Positions 15,248 through 24,133 of a DNA stretch of 35,460 nucleotides are shown one piece after another. The translations under genes were made by a program, and so were the position numbers. Within the stretch, counting starts at the first letter, position 1. Every line of letters begins with the position of its first letter. Source of the stretch: JAWWPY01 sp964412845 (GTDB lineage Bacteria > Actinomycetota > Actinomycetes > Streptosporangiales > Streptosporangiaceae); assembly GCA_964412845.1 (NCBI GenBank), contig CAYPQM010000065.1, positions 1-35,460 on the forward strand, written 5' to 3'. The notes beneath the pieces are model-generated. The model was not told where the DNA came from. It worked only from the letters and a program-made list of their open reading frames with translations, and ran no database searches.

Positions 15248-16746
15248 CCGCGCAATCACCCCTCCAGGATCCCGGAAGGCAGGATCACATGTCACCGACA
15301 TCATCGCCGAGCAGCACCGCCGTAGCGCAGCCCGAACTCGATGACCAGCTGCGGCTGCGCATAGCCGATGAGCTGGGAGCGGCATTCAAGGGCGACATCA
15401 TCGGCCCGGACCACGCCGGGTACGGCGAGGCGCGGCAGGTGTGGAACGCCATGATCGACCGCAGCCCCGGCCTGATCCTCCGCTGCACCAGCACCGAGGA
15501 TGTGGTCGCGGCGGTGAACGTCGCACGCGCCCACGGCCTGCGGCCGGCCGTCCGCGGCGGCGGGCACTCCGTGTCCGGCAAGGCCATGTCGGACGGCGGG
15601 CTGACCATCGACCTGGGCGGCCTGCGCGAGGTGAGCGTCGACGCTGAGCACAACCTCGTCCAGGTGGGCGGCGGCTGCCTGCTGGGCGATGTGGACGCGG
15701 CGACCGCGCCCTACGGGCTGATCGTCCCGGCCGGGATCATGTCGGAGACCGGCGTGCCGGGCCTGGCGCTCGGTGGCGGCATCGGCTGGTTCTCCCGCAA
15801 GCACGGGCTGACCTGCGATCAGTTCGTCTCGCTCGAGCTGGTGCTGGCCAGCGGGGAGGTCATCGAGGTCTCCGCAGACGCTCATCCTGAGCTGTTCTGG
15901 GCGCTCAAGGGCGGCGGCGGCAACTTCGGGGTGGTCACCCGGTTCACCTTCCGGGCGCAGAAGTTCGGCCCGATGATGCGCATCGGCGTGTCCCTGTACC
16001 AGCCCGAGGACGCCGCCGAGGCGCTCCGCCAATACGCCTCGATCGTGCCCACGCTGCCCCGCAGCATCGGCTGGCACGCGGCGCTCAAGCACGACATCCC
16101 GGCGCTGCCGTTCGTGCCGCCGGAACTGGTCGGCACGCGGCTGCTGATGCTCATCTCGATGTGGCTGGATGACGCGGATGACCCCGCGGGCACCGAGCTT
16201 GTCGACGGGCTGGGCGCGGTCGGCCACCCGTGCCTGACGGCCTCCACCGTGCTGCCGTTCGGGGCGGCGGTGCAGAAGCTCCTCGACGAGGAGTTCCCCG
16301 ACGGGCAGCGCTACTACACCAAGGAAGCGCACGTGCAGGAACTGGCCGACGAGGCGATCGACACCCTCGTCGCCTTCTGGCAGGACATGCCGATGCACGG
16401 GGAGGTCGAGATCATCGGCCTGGGCGGTGCCATCGGCGATGTCCCCGAGGACGCGACGGCATTCTCGAACCGTCAGTACCTGCTGTGGCTCAACTTCGCG
16501 ATGGCCTGGGATGACCCGGCCCACGACGCGGACTACATCGGCCGGACCCGGAAGATCGTCGGTGACCTCGGACCGTGGGTCGGCCAGGGGATCTACGTCA
16601 ACATGCTCAATTTCGACGAGATGGACCGGGTCGTCGAGGCTTTCGGCGGCCCCGAGAAGTACGCGCGGCTCGGCCGGGTCAAGGCGCAGTACGACCCGCA
16701 GAACCTGTTCCAGATGAACTACAACATCACGCCGCTCCCCGCCTGA
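15244..16746 (+). CDS. FAD-binding oxidoreductase, berberine-bridge-enzyme-like (VAO/PCMH fold)
   Basis: A 500-aa protein with a PCMH-type FAD domain followed by a substrate domain and a C-terminal BBE segment (YDPQNLFQMNYNI). His108 in RGGGHSVSGK is the usual site of 8-alpha-histidyl flavin attachment. The Cys used for the second covalent bond in bicovalent members is Val in ETGVPGLALGGGIGW, so single attachment is expected. These enzymes use O2 to oxidise alcohols, amines or C-C/C-N positions of aromatic and alkaloid substrates (e.g. 6-hydroxynicotine oxidase). ATG 15244 is coupled to the aldolase-like gene by ATGA; ATG 15289 is an alternative start after GGAAGGCAGGA. It probably acts early on the pathway substrate. 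Confidence 0.87.
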   Translation: MTAQSPLQDPGRQDHMSPTSSPSSTAVAQPELDDQLRLRIADELGAAFKGDIIGPDHAGYGEARQVWNAMIDRSPGLILRCTSTEDVVAAVNVARAHGLRPAVRGGGHSVSGKAMSDGGLTIDLGGLREVSVDAEHNLVQVGGGCLLGDVDAATAPYGLIVPAGIMSETGVPGLALGGGIGWFSRKHGLTCDQFVSLELVLASGEVIEVSADAHPELFWALKGGGGNFGVVTRFTFRAQKFGPMMRIGVSLYQPEDAAEALRQYASIVPTLPRSIGWHAALKHDIPALPFVPPELVGTRLLMLISMWLDDADDPAGTELVDGLGAVGHPCLTASTVLPFGAAVQKLLDEEFPDGQRYYTKEAHVQELADEAIDTLVAFWQDMPMHGEVEIIGLGGAIGDVPEDATAFSNRQYLLWLNFAMAWDDPAHDADYIGRTRKIVGDLGPWVGQGIYVNMLNFDEMDRVVEAFGGPEKYARLGRVKAQYDPQNLFQMNYNITPLPA

Positions 16747-16847
16747 GGTCCCCGGTCAGCTCCACCGGACGCCCAGGGCGAACTCGTTCGCGAGTCCCGC
16801 CCGCATGCGGAGATACGATCGAACCGCGGGCTATCCGATCGGAATGA

Positions 16848-17666
16848 GTGACAATGACTGTTCAGCACACCCAGCAGGCGACCTTCACCGAACAGTGGCA
16901 GCGGTGGCACGCCGAGCACGAGCGGCTGCTCGCCGATCCGCACGGCTTCCTCGCGATCACCAGCCTGAACTGGCTCGACGCCGAGCCGGCCTGCTTCGGC
17001 GACGCGCCGGGGAACTGGGCGAGCACGGACGAGGGCGTCACGGTGCAGCTAGCCGAGGGCGAGCAACTGACCATCGACGGAACCGCTGTCCGCGGCAGGC
17101 ACAGCTTCGGGGTTATCGGCGAGCGGGACAGCATCTTCGCCGGCTTCGGCGATGCCGTGGTCGAGGTGGCCAAGCGCTGCGGCTATGACATCGTCCGGCC
17201 GCGCCATCCCGGCCACCCGCTGCGCGCGGACTTCGCCGGGGTGCCCGCCTACGATCCGGACCCGCGCTGGGTGACGACGGGCCGCTACATCCCGTTCGGG
17301 TCTCCCCGCGATGTCACGGTGGGCGCGGCCGTTGAGGGCCTGCAGCATGTCTACGCATCTCCCGGGCAGCTCGAATTCGTCCTGGACGGGGCGGCCTTCC
17401 GGCTGACGGCTTTCAACGGCAAGCAGCCCGGCAGCCTGATGGCCTTGTTCACCGACGCGACATCCGGCGTGACGACCTACGCGGCGAACCGTGCCCTGCA
17501 TGTCGGGGCGCCCGACGGCCAGGGTCAGGTGACGATCGACTTCAACCGCGCGGTGAACCTGCCGTGTGCCTACACCGACCTGGCCACCTGCCCGCTGCCG
17601 CCGGCCGAGAACAAGCTGCCTATCGCGATCGAGGCAGGCGAGAAGATCCCGTTCGAACGGCGCTGA
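16848..17666 (+). CDS. DUF1684 domain-containing protein
   Basis: A 272-aa protein whose C-terminal signature, FNRAVNLPCAYTDLATCPLP followed by PPAENKLPIAIEAGEK, is characteristic of DUF1684. Function of the family is not established. The start could be GTG 16848 or ATG 16854; neither has a strong ribosome-binding site. It lies 101 bp after the FAD oxidoreductase on the same strand. The gap contains a small hairpin (ACTCG-TTCG-CGAGT, 16782-16795), so it may or may not belong to the regulon. No operator copy precedes it. Confidence 0.82.
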   Translation: MTMTVQHTQQATFTEQWQRWHAEHERLLADPHGFLAITSLNWLDAEPACFGDAPGNWASTDEGVTVQLAEGEQLTIDGTAVRGRHSFGVIGERDSIFAGFGDAVVEVAKRCGYDIVRPRHPGHPLRADFAGVPAYDPDPRWVTTGRYIPFGSPRDVTVGAAVEGLQHVYASPGQLEFVLDGAAFRLTAFNGKQPGSLMALFTDATSGVTTYAANRALHVGAPDGQGQVTIDFNRAVNLPCAYTDLATCPLPPAENKLPIAIEAGEKIPFERR

Positions 17667-17752
17667 ATCGGGTCAGTCCGTGGGCGCATGACTGCCGTTC
17701 CAGCCCGACGCACTTGAGCCTGTCCGGCACCGCCGCACCAGAGCAGCGCCTG

Positions 17753-18583
17753 TTACGGCTGCCGGCCCACGCCGCCCCACATGGTCGCTGGGCTGGCGGC
17801 TTCGGCCGGTGAGTCCGGCCGCCATTCGGGTATCCGGACGACGCCAGGCTCGGCCAGTTCCAGCCCCTCGAAGAATCGTGATACCTCGCCGTGGTCGCGG
17901 AGTGCCACGCTCTGGGACATCAGCCGGTTGAGCCGGGTGGCCATCTCGGCCATGGCCTCGGGATCGATGTCACTGGCCGGGTGCGACACGATCAGGTAGC
18001 TGCCGCTGGGCCCGGCCTCGAGCAGCTCCGCCACGATCCCGTCCGGGTCTTCCCCGTCCGGGATAAACTGGAGGACTGCCATCAAGACGACGGCCACCGG
18101 CTGCCGGAAGTCCAGGGTCCGCGCGGCCGCGGAGATGATCTTGCCCGGCTCACGCAGATCCGCCTCCAGATAGTCAGTAGCTCCCTCCGGCGCGCTGGCC
18201 AGCAGCGAGCGAGCGTGGGCGGCCACGATCGGGTCATGGTCCGCGTAGACGACCCGGCATCCGGGTGCGACGGACTGGGCTACTTCGTGCGTGTTATTCG
18301 CGGCCGGGATACCGGTGCCAATATCAAGGAACTGGCGGATGCCCTCCTCCCGGGCGAGGTAGCGCACAGCCCGGGCCAGGAACGCCCGGTTAGCCCGGAC
18401 GGACAGGGCAAGGTCGGGGTAGGCGGCCATCGCCTGCTCGGCGGCCACCCGGTCCGCGGGGAAATTGGCGCTGCCGCCCAGCCAATAGTTATAAACCCGC
18501 GCCACATGAGCGACGCCCGTGTCGAATGCTGCGGTCTCGCCATTCTCTTCGCTGGCGGCGCCGCCTAACGCTCCTCCTGCCAT
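17753..18583 (-). CDS. Actinobacterial S-adenosyl methyltransferase (DUF574 family)
   Basis: A 276-aa SAM-dependent methyltransferase. RVYNYWLGGSANFPADR (29-45) is the hallmark of the large actinomycete DUF574 family; FLDIGTGIP is motif I and VVYADHDP motif II of the Rossmann methyltransferase fold. VLMAVLQFIPD marks the post-motif strand. Substrates of this abundant family are generally unknown. ATG 18583 follows GGGAGGA at normal spacing. It is convergent with the DUF1684 gene and 105 bp downstream of the ABC-F gene. Confidence 0.9.
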   Translation of the reverse strand: MAGGALGGAASEENGETAAFDTGVAHVARVYNYWLGGSANFPADRVAAEQAMAAYPDLALSVRANRAFLARAVRYLAREEGIRQFLDIGTGIPAANNTHEVAQSVAPGCRVVYADHDPIVAAHARSLLASAPEGATDYLEADLREPGKIISAAARTLDFRQPVAVVLMAVLQFIPDGEDPDGIVAELLEAGPSGSYLIVSHPASDIDPEAMAEMATRLNRLMSQSVALRDHGEVSRFFEGLELAEPGVVRIPEWRPDSPAEAASPATMWGGVGRQP

Positions 18584-18687
18584 TCCGCGTCCTCCCGAGG
18601 TGAGACTGCCTGCCTCTCATGTTCCCCGTTGGGCAGCCGCGACGCCATTTCTTTCCGGCCTGTCGCCGGCCGGCCCGCCGACTCTGC

Positions 18688-20325
18688 TCAGCGGCTGGTG
18701 ACCTGGCCATCCGCCACGTCGATGCGGCGGTTCGTGGTCACCGCGTCGAGCATCCGGCGATCGTGCGTCACGAGCAGCAATGTGCCCGGATACGACGCGA
18801 GCGCTTGCTCCAGCTGCTCGATCGCGGGCAGGTCGAGGTGGTTCGTCGGTTCGTCGAGGACGAGCAGGTTGACGCCGCGCGCCTGCAGCAGGGCGAGCGC
18901 GGCCCGGGTCCGTTCGCCGGGCGAGAGCGTCACCGCCGGCCGCAGGACATGAGCGGCGCGCAGGCCGAACTTCGCGAGCAGGGTACGGACATCCGCCGGC
19001 GGCACATCCGGCACGGCGGCCCCGAATGCCTCGATGAGCGGCTCCTCACCCAGGAACAGGCCCCGGGCCTGGTCAACCTCGCCGACCACGACACTTGCGC
19101 CCAGCGCGGCGTACCCCTCATCGAGTGGTATCCGGCCGAGCAGGGCGCCGAGCAGCGTCGTCTTGCCGGACCCGTTGGCACCGGCGATCGCAACCCGGTC
19201 CGCCCAGTCAATCTGCAGGTCAACTGGGCCGAGCGTGAAGCTGCCGCGCCGGACGACAGCGCCGCGCATCGAGGCGACGATCGTGCCCGCTCTGGGCGCG
19301 ACCGCGATCTCCATCTGCAGGTCCCATTCTTTCCGCGGCTCCTCGACGACGTCGAGCCGTTCGATCAGCCGCTCAGTCTGGCGGGCCTTCGCCGCCTGCT
19401 TCTCTGTTGCCTCCGTGCGGAACTTACGGCCGAGCTTGTCGTTGTCGGGCTGCTTGCGCCGTGCGTTCTTGACGCCCTTCTCCATCCATGCGCGCTGTGT
19501 GTGGGCCCGCTCCTGCAGGGCCGCCCGGGTGCTGGCGTACTCGTCGTAGTCCCCGCGGGCATGCCGCCGGGCCACCTCACGTTCGCCCAGGTATGCCGCG
19601 TAACCGCCGCCGTACGCCGTGACCTGCTGCTGGGCGATGTCTAGTTCGACAACCCGGGTGACCGTCCGGGTGAGGAACTCGCGGTCGTGGCTGACCAGGA
19701 CAGTCCCGGCGCGCAGTCCCTGGACGAAGGCCTCCAGGCGGGCCAGGCCGTCGAGATCAAGGTTGTTGGTGGGCTCGTCGAGTAGGAACACGTCGTACCG
19801 GCTGAGCAGGAGTGACGCAAGCCCGGCCCGCGCGGCCTGGCCTCCGGACAGCGCCGTCATCGGCTGGTCGAGATCCACGGCCAGGCCGAGGTCGGCAACG
19901 ACGGCGGCGGCGCGCTGGTCCAGGGTCGCGCCGCCGAGCGCGAGCCACCGCTCCAGCGCGTGCTCGTAACCGTCATCCGCGCCGGGCGCGCCCGCCCCCA
20001 GCGCTTGCGCGGCGGCCTGCATCGCGTGGTCCGCCGCCGCGACGCCCGTGCGCCGCTCAAGCAACTGCCGCACGGTCTCCCGCGGGCGGCGCTCCGGCTC
20101 CTGCGGCAAGTACCCGATCGTCGCGGCCGGCGGACTGACCGTGACTGTGCCGGCGTCCGCCGTCCGCAGGCCCGCGAGCACCCCGAGCAGAGTGGATTTC
20201 CCTGCGCCGTTGACGCCGACCAGGCCGATCACGTCGCCGGGCCCGACCACCAGATCAAGATCGGAAAAGAGGGAACGGTCTCCGTACGCCGCGGCGAGGC
20301 CCTTCACGACAAGTGTGGCGCTCAT
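18688..20325 (-). CDS. ABC-F family ATPase (ribosome-associated, possible antibiotic resistance)
   Basis: A 545-aa soluble protein with two ABC domains and no membrane segment. Walker A: GVNGAGKST and GANGSGKTT. Signatures: LSGGQAARA and LSPGERTRA. Walker B: FLLDEPTNNLDL and LVLDEPTNHLDL. The interdomain linker (about 275-340) is highly charged (RRKQPDNDKLGRKFRTEATE), the segment that reaches the peptidyl-transferase centre in ABC-F proteins. Family members either protect ribosomes from antibiotics or act as translation factors; the subfamily cannot be called by eye. It is 103 bp downstream of the sigma factor gene on the same strand, so it may belong to that operon. Confidence 0.9.
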   Translation of the reverse strand: MSATLVVKGLAAAYGDRSLFSDLDLVVGPGDVIGLVGVNGAGKSTLLGVLAGLRTADAGTVTVSPPAATIGYLPQEPERRPRETVRQLLERRTGVAAADHAMQAAAQALGAGAPGADDGYEHALERWLALGGATLDQRAAAVVADLGLAVDLDQPMTALSGGQAARAGLASLLLSRYDVFLLDEPTNNLDLDGLARLEAFVQGLRAGTVLVSHDREFLTRTVTRVVELDIAQQQVTAYGGGYAAYLGEREVARRHARGDYDEYASTRAALQERAHTQRAWMEKGVKNARRKQPDNDKLGRKFRTEATEKQAAKARQTERLIERLDVVEEPRKEWDLQMEIAVAPRAGTIVASMRGAVVRRGSFTLGPVDLQIDWADRVAIAGANGSGKTTLLGALLGRIPLDEGYAALGASVVVGEVDQARGLFLGEEPLIEAFGAAVPDVPPADVRTLLAKFGLRAAHVLRPAVTLSPGERTRAALALLQARGVNLLVLDEPTNHLDLPAIEQLEQALASYPGTLLLVTHDRRMLDAVTTNRRIDVADGQVTSR

Positions 20326-20428
20326 AGGACTCCGCAGCCTACCGGGCGCCTCATCGCCGCCCGGCGGCCCGCACGATCGCCGGGCAACCAGGCGGATGCC
20401 CGGTCACTGGGCGCGCTCAACGACCGGA

Positions 20429-21034
20429 TCATCCGCCCGCCGTGATCAAGGCCGCATCACCGATCGCGGCCCGGACCCTCAGCCGCGCATGGTGCAGCCG
20501 GCTCTTGAACGCGGCCTCGCTGACACCGGTGATCTCCGCGGCCTCGCGGGTGGAGAGCCCTTCGACATCGCGCAGCACGATCGCGGTCCGGTAAGGCGGC
20601 GGCAGGTCGGCGAGGGCCCGGTCAAGGGCCATGCGCAACTCGTTGTTCTCGGCCTGTCGCGGAGGTTCATCGCGCCGGGAAGCCCGCAGCTGCGATGCCT
20701 CCGCATCGATCGGGACGCTGGCCGACCTGCGGGATCTCTTTTCCAGCGAGCGGTTAGCTTCGTTCACCGCGATCCGGTACAGCCAGGTGAAGAAATCTGA
20801 GCGGCCCTCGAAGCGGGCGATACCCTGCCAGGCACGCAGCATGACCTCCTGGGCCACATCCTCAGCTTCGCTGCGATCGCCGAGCAGCCGCAGCAGCACC
20901 GCGAACAGCCGATCAGCGTGCATCCCGGCCAACTGCTCGAACGCGTCGCCATCCCCGGCCCTGGCCCTGGTGAGCAGGCTCGCTTCAGTTTCTGCCGCCG
21001 CCGCAGGACGCCCGCCGGGCAGCCGGGCCATCAC
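20429..21034 (-). CDS. ECF sigma factor
   Basis: A 201-aa sigma-70 family protein. Region 2 spans about 20-90 (SEAEDVAQEVMLRAWQ, FFTWLYRIAVNEANR) and region 4 about 140-190 (LPPPYRTAIVLRDVEGLST, then GVSEAAFKSRLHHARLRVR). It resembles SigE/SigM-like ECF groups. The start is GTG 21034 or ATG 21031. The upstream zinc-binding anti-sigma gene ends in a TGA that overlaps both (GTGATG), giving tight coupling. The regulon is unknown; the ABC-F gene downstream is a possible member. Confidence 0.92.
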   Translation of the reverse strand: MMARLPGGRPAAAAETEASLLTRARAGDGDAFEQLAGMHADRLFAVLLRLLGDRSEAEDVAQEVMLRAWQGIARFEGRSDFFTWLYRIAVNEANRSLEKRSRRSASVPIDAEASQLRASRRDEPPRQAENNELRMALDRALADLPPPYRTAIVLRDVEGLSTREAAEITGVSEAAFKSRLHHARLRVRAAIGDAALITAGG

Positions 21035-21324
21035 GCGCTGCGCGGCGGGGCCGGCCAGCCACCACCCGGCGAGCCTCCGGCTCCGGCCGCGCGCACCCGG
21101 TCGAAGATCCCCGCCGGAGCGCGAATGCCCGCCAGGCCGTCAAGTCCCTGGAGCATGTGCACGAGGGCCCGCATCGCGATAATGCCACGCCCGCAGTCGA
21201 CACAGCCCTGGGCGTGACGGCCCAGGCGCCGGCGGGCGCGGCGGCCGAGGTCCCCCTCGACGTAGTGCGAGAGATGCTGCTGCGACCACTGGTGATCGTC
21301 GGTGCGGCCCGGCAGGCTACTCAT
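21031..21324 (-). CDS. Zinc-binding anti-sigma factor (ZAS family), soluble
   Basis: A 97-aa protein with the ZAS motif H-x3-C-x2-C at His36, Cys40 and Cys43 (HAQGCVDCG); an extra His near residue 11, 17 or 20 may complete the zinc site. There is no transmembrane segment, so it should be cytoplasmic as in RsrA. ATG 21324 follows GGGAGACGTC; an upstream ATG at 21366 lacks such a site. It precedes and overlaps the sigma gene, the reverse of the usual sigma-first order. It likely holds the sigma factor inactive until a signal, possibly redox, releases it. Confidence 0.82.
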   Translation of the reverse strand: MSSLPGRTDDHQWSQQHLSHYVEGDLGRRARRRLGRHAQGCVDCGRGIIAMRALVHMLQGLDGLAGIRAPAGIFDRVRAAGAGGSPGGGWPAPPRSA

Positions 21325-21431
21325 GACGTCTCCCGCGCCGCTCTCCGGAACTGGACATGCCGTCACGGTAGTGGACCAGCCCTGGCCCTGGAGCGGCTGG
21401 GCGGCAATGGCCCAGCCGCGGTGGGCCAGGG

Positions 21432-21896
21432 TCAGCCGCGCTGGTCGTCGCCCTGATCCGCGTTCGCGGCCGCCGGCTCGAAGGCCAACGAGCAGGAGTT
21501 GATGCAGTACCGGTCACCCGTCGGGGCGGGGCCGTCCGGGAAGACGTGGCCGAGATGGCCGCCACAGCGCCGGCAGACCACCTCGGTGCGGCGCATGAAC
21601 AGGCTGTTGTCCGGCCGCAACTCGACCGCCTGGGCGACCGCCGGCTCGTAGAAGCTCGGCCAGCCCGTGCCCGAATCGAATTTGGCGTCCGATCGGAACA
21701 GCTCGCTCCCGCAGCCTGCGCAGCGGTAGGAACCGTCGTCATGGTTGCGGACGAACTCGCCGGTGAACGGCCGCTCGGTGTGGCCCTGGCGCAGAACGCT
21801 GTACTGCTGCGGAGTCAGCTCCGCGCGCCACTGCTCATCGGGCTTCTGGATCTCCGCCGCGGAGCCTGCGTCAGTCCTGGCTCGTGCGTTGCGCAT
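21432..21896 (-). CDS. msrB: Peptide-methionine (R)-S-oxide reductase MsrB
   Basis: A 154-aa MsrB. Two structural zinc CxxC pairs are present (Cys59/Cys62 and Cys108/Cys111). The catalytic Cys131 is in RYCINS, and the family signature FDSGTGWPSF lies at 73-82. It reduces methionine-R-sulfoxide in oxidised proteins using thioredoxin. The ATG at 21896 was chosen because AAAGGA lies 8-9 bases upstream and the MsrB fold starts soon after; the frame extends further upstream without support. It sits next to the sigma/anti-sigma pair, which would fit an oxidative-stress context, but no shared promoter was identified. Confidence 0.95.
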   Translation of the reverse strand: MRNARARTDAGSAAEIQKPDEQWRAELTPQQYSVLRQGHTERPFTGEFVRNHDDGSYRCAGCGSELFRSDAKFDSGTGWPSFYEPAVAQAVELRPDNSLFMRRTEVVCRRCGGHLGHVFPDGPAPTGDRYCINSCSLAFEPAAANADQGDDQRG

Positions 21897-22106
21897 CTGT
21901 CCGGTCCTTTCTTTTGCCCTACACCCCGTTAGACCCGCGCACCGGCAAAACGATTCATCCTGGCCGCCAGCCCGGCGTGTCCTGGCGGAGCAGGCCACCG
22001 GCATCCGGGCTCCGGCCTGCCGCCAGGCCCATGCCAAGATCGGGAAGATGACAGGAGAGCTTGATCACTAACAGCTAGCGGCCAGCCCGAAGGCAGGTGT
22101 CCCCCC

Positions 22107-24032
22107 GTGTTCACGCTAGACCCGGCGGCGGAAAGCGCGGTGCGGCAGCGTCTCGGCCTTCTGGAGGCTGACGCGTTCCTGACCCGCCTCGGCCAGTTGT
22201 CGTTCGACATAGTCGAGCCGCTCGATCAGCTGTACGGCGGGATCGTAGACGTGCCCGGGTTCGTGACAGAGCTTGTGCTTGACGCGCTGGACGCGGCCGC
22301 CCAGCGCCCGGCGGCGCTCCGGATGCTCGATCGCCGTCGCGAGATCGATCCCGCGTGGTTCCAGCGGTCCCGCATGATCGGCTATGTCTGTTACGCCGAC
22401 CGGTTCGCGGGCTCCCTGCAGGGTGTCCGGGAGCATCTGGATTACCTGGTCGAACTCGGCGTCAGCTACCTGCACCTGATGCCGCTGCTGCGGCCCCGTG
22501 ACGGGGAGAACGACGGCGGCTACGCGGTCGAGGACTACGACGCGGTGGATCCGCGGATCGGCACCATGGCCGACCTGGGGGCGCTCATCACCGATCTGCA
22601 CGAGCGGGACATCGCACTGTGCATCGACCTGGTCCTCAACCACACCGCGCGCGAGCACGAATGGGCCCGCAAGGCCCTGGCCGGGGAGCCGGGCTACCGT
22701 CAGATGTACCTGATCTACCCCGACCGCACGGAACCTGACAGCTACGAGCGCACACTGCCTGAGGTTTTCCCGGACATGGCGCCCGGCAGCTTCACCGAGG
22801 TGCCGGAACTGGGCTGGGTGTGGACGACATTCCACGAATTCCAGTGGGACCTGAACTACGCCAACCCGGCCGTCTTCCGGGGCATGCTAGGAACGATGCT
22901 CACCCTGGCCAACCGCGGCATCGACGTGCTGCGGCTGGACGCGACACCGTTCCTGTGGAAGCGGATGGGCACCGACTGCCAGAACCAGCCCGAGGCCCAC
23001 CTGCTGGTTCAGGCGTTCCGTGCGCTGACCCGGCTGGCCGCGCCGGGCCTGGTCCTCAAGGCCGAGGCGATCGTCGCCCCGGACATGCTGGTGCAGTACC
23101 TCGGCGGTCACGACCGGTATCGCCCGGAGTGCGACCTGGCTTACGACAACCAGCTCATGGTCATGCTCTGGTCGACGCTGGCGACCCGCGACGTGCGTCT
23201 CGCCGAGCACGCGCTCTCGCGTCGCCGGCCCGCACCCGCGCCGACCGCCTGGGTGTCTTACCTCCGCTGCCACGATGACATTGGCTGGGCGGTGTCCGAC
23301 GAGGACGCCGCCGCTGCCTGGCTCGACGGCTTCGCGCACCGGCGGTTCCTGAACGGCTTCTACGCCGGCCGTTTCCCGGGGTCCTTCGCCCGGGGAGCCA
23401 TGTTCCAGGAGAACCTGGCTACCGGCGATGCCCGCATCTCCGGCAGCGCCGCGTCACTGTGTGGCATCGAGAGCGCACTGGCCGCCGGTGACGACGGAGA
23501 ACTCACCCTCGCCATCAGGCGACTGGAGTCGATGTATGCCGTCGTTTTCTCTTTCGGCGGCATACCGCTTATCTACATGGGCGACGAGCTGGCCCTGCGT
23601 AATGACACCCGGTGGCACGAGAACCCGGCACACGCCGACGACAACAGGTGGATGCACCGGCCGCCGATGGACTGGGCGCTGGCCGCCCGGCGCGGCGACC
23701 CGGACTCGCTGGAGGGCCGCGTATTCGCCGCCATCCGGGGCCTGGCCGCCGCGCGGCGGACGCTGCTCGCCCTGCGCTCGGGCGGCGCTACCGAGATCGT
23801 GCCGACCGAGAACCGGAGCATCCTGGCGTACCGGCGGTCTCATCCGCGCAGCGCCCCGTTTCTCTCACTTACCAACTTCAGCGACACCGCCCAGTCCGCC
23901 GACACCTCAGTCATCGGCCGGGCCGGCCTGCATCAGCCCCGGCACGCGCACTCGACGACCGGAGGCCTCGCCATCGCCGCGGGCCGGCTGGAACTGCCGC
24001 CGTGGAGCTTCGCCTGGCTCACCGGCAGATGA
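22107..24032 (+). CDS. Amylosucrase-like GH13 glucosyltransferase
   Basis: A 641-aa alpha-amylase-superfamily protein of amylosucrase length (about 640). Helical N-domain residues 1-90, then a GH13 barrel with DLVLNHT (174-180), nucleophile Asp278 in LRLDATPFLWK, acid/base Glu320 in KAEAI, and stabilising Asp390 in RCHDDIGW. Positions nearly coincide with Neisseria amylosucrase (286, 328, 393). A small C-terminal beta domain ends with ELPPWSFAWL. Amylosucrase transfers glucose from sucrose to build alpha-1,4-glucan; related GH13_4 members hydrolyse or isomerise sucrose. Start is GTG 22107. No signal peptide, so probably intracellular. Confidence 0.9.
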   Translation: MFTLDPAAESAVRQRLGLLEADAFLTRLGQLSFDIVEPLDQLYGGIVDVPGFVTELVLDALDAAAQRPAALRMLDRRREIDPAWFQRSRMIGYVCYADRFAGSLQGVREHLDYLVELGVSYLHLMPLLRPRDGENDGGYAVEDYDAVDPRIGTMADLGALITDLHERDIALCIDLVLNHTAREHEWARKALAGEPGYRQMYLIYPDRTEPDSYERTLPEVFPDMAPGSFTEVPELGWVWTTFHEFQWDLNYANPAVFRGMLGTMLTLANRGIDVLRLDATPFLWKRMGTDCQNQPEAHLLVQAFRALTRLAAPGLVLKAEAIVAPDMLVQYLGGHDRYRPECDLAYDNQLMVMLWSTLATRDVRLAEHALSRRRPAPAPTAWVSYLRCHDDIGWAVSDEDAAAAWLDGFAHRRFLNGFYAGRFPGSFARGAMFQENLATGDARISGSAASLCGIESALAAGDDGELTLAIRRLESMYAVVFSFGGIPLIYMGDELALRNDTRWHENPAHADDNRWMHRPPMDWALAARRGDPDSLEGRVFAAIRGLAAARRTLLALRSGGATEIVPTENRSILAYRRSHPRSAPFLSLTNFSDTAQSADTSVIGRAGLHQPRHAHSTTGGLAIAAGRLELPPWSFAWLTGR

Positions 24033-24133
24033 CGCTGGATGAGGCGTCCGCGACGGACGAGGGAGATTGCCTGCACGACATCTTCACAAGTGCGGTGTCG
24101 AAACCTGCACATCGGATCCGTTAATTTCGGCGT

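Noticed and set aside
13564..15255. A single 563-codon minus-strand frame spanning dioxygenase 2 and the aldolase-like region
   Set aside because: The part above 14463 is antisense to the well-supported 14540-15247 gene and has no family motifs; the VOC domain starts right after GTG 14463.
16782..16795. ACTCG-TTCG-CGAGT hairpin before the DUF1684 gene as a regulatory operator
   Set aside because: Only a 5-bp stem; unrelated to the regulon palindrome. Could be a weak terminator, but not supportable as an operator.
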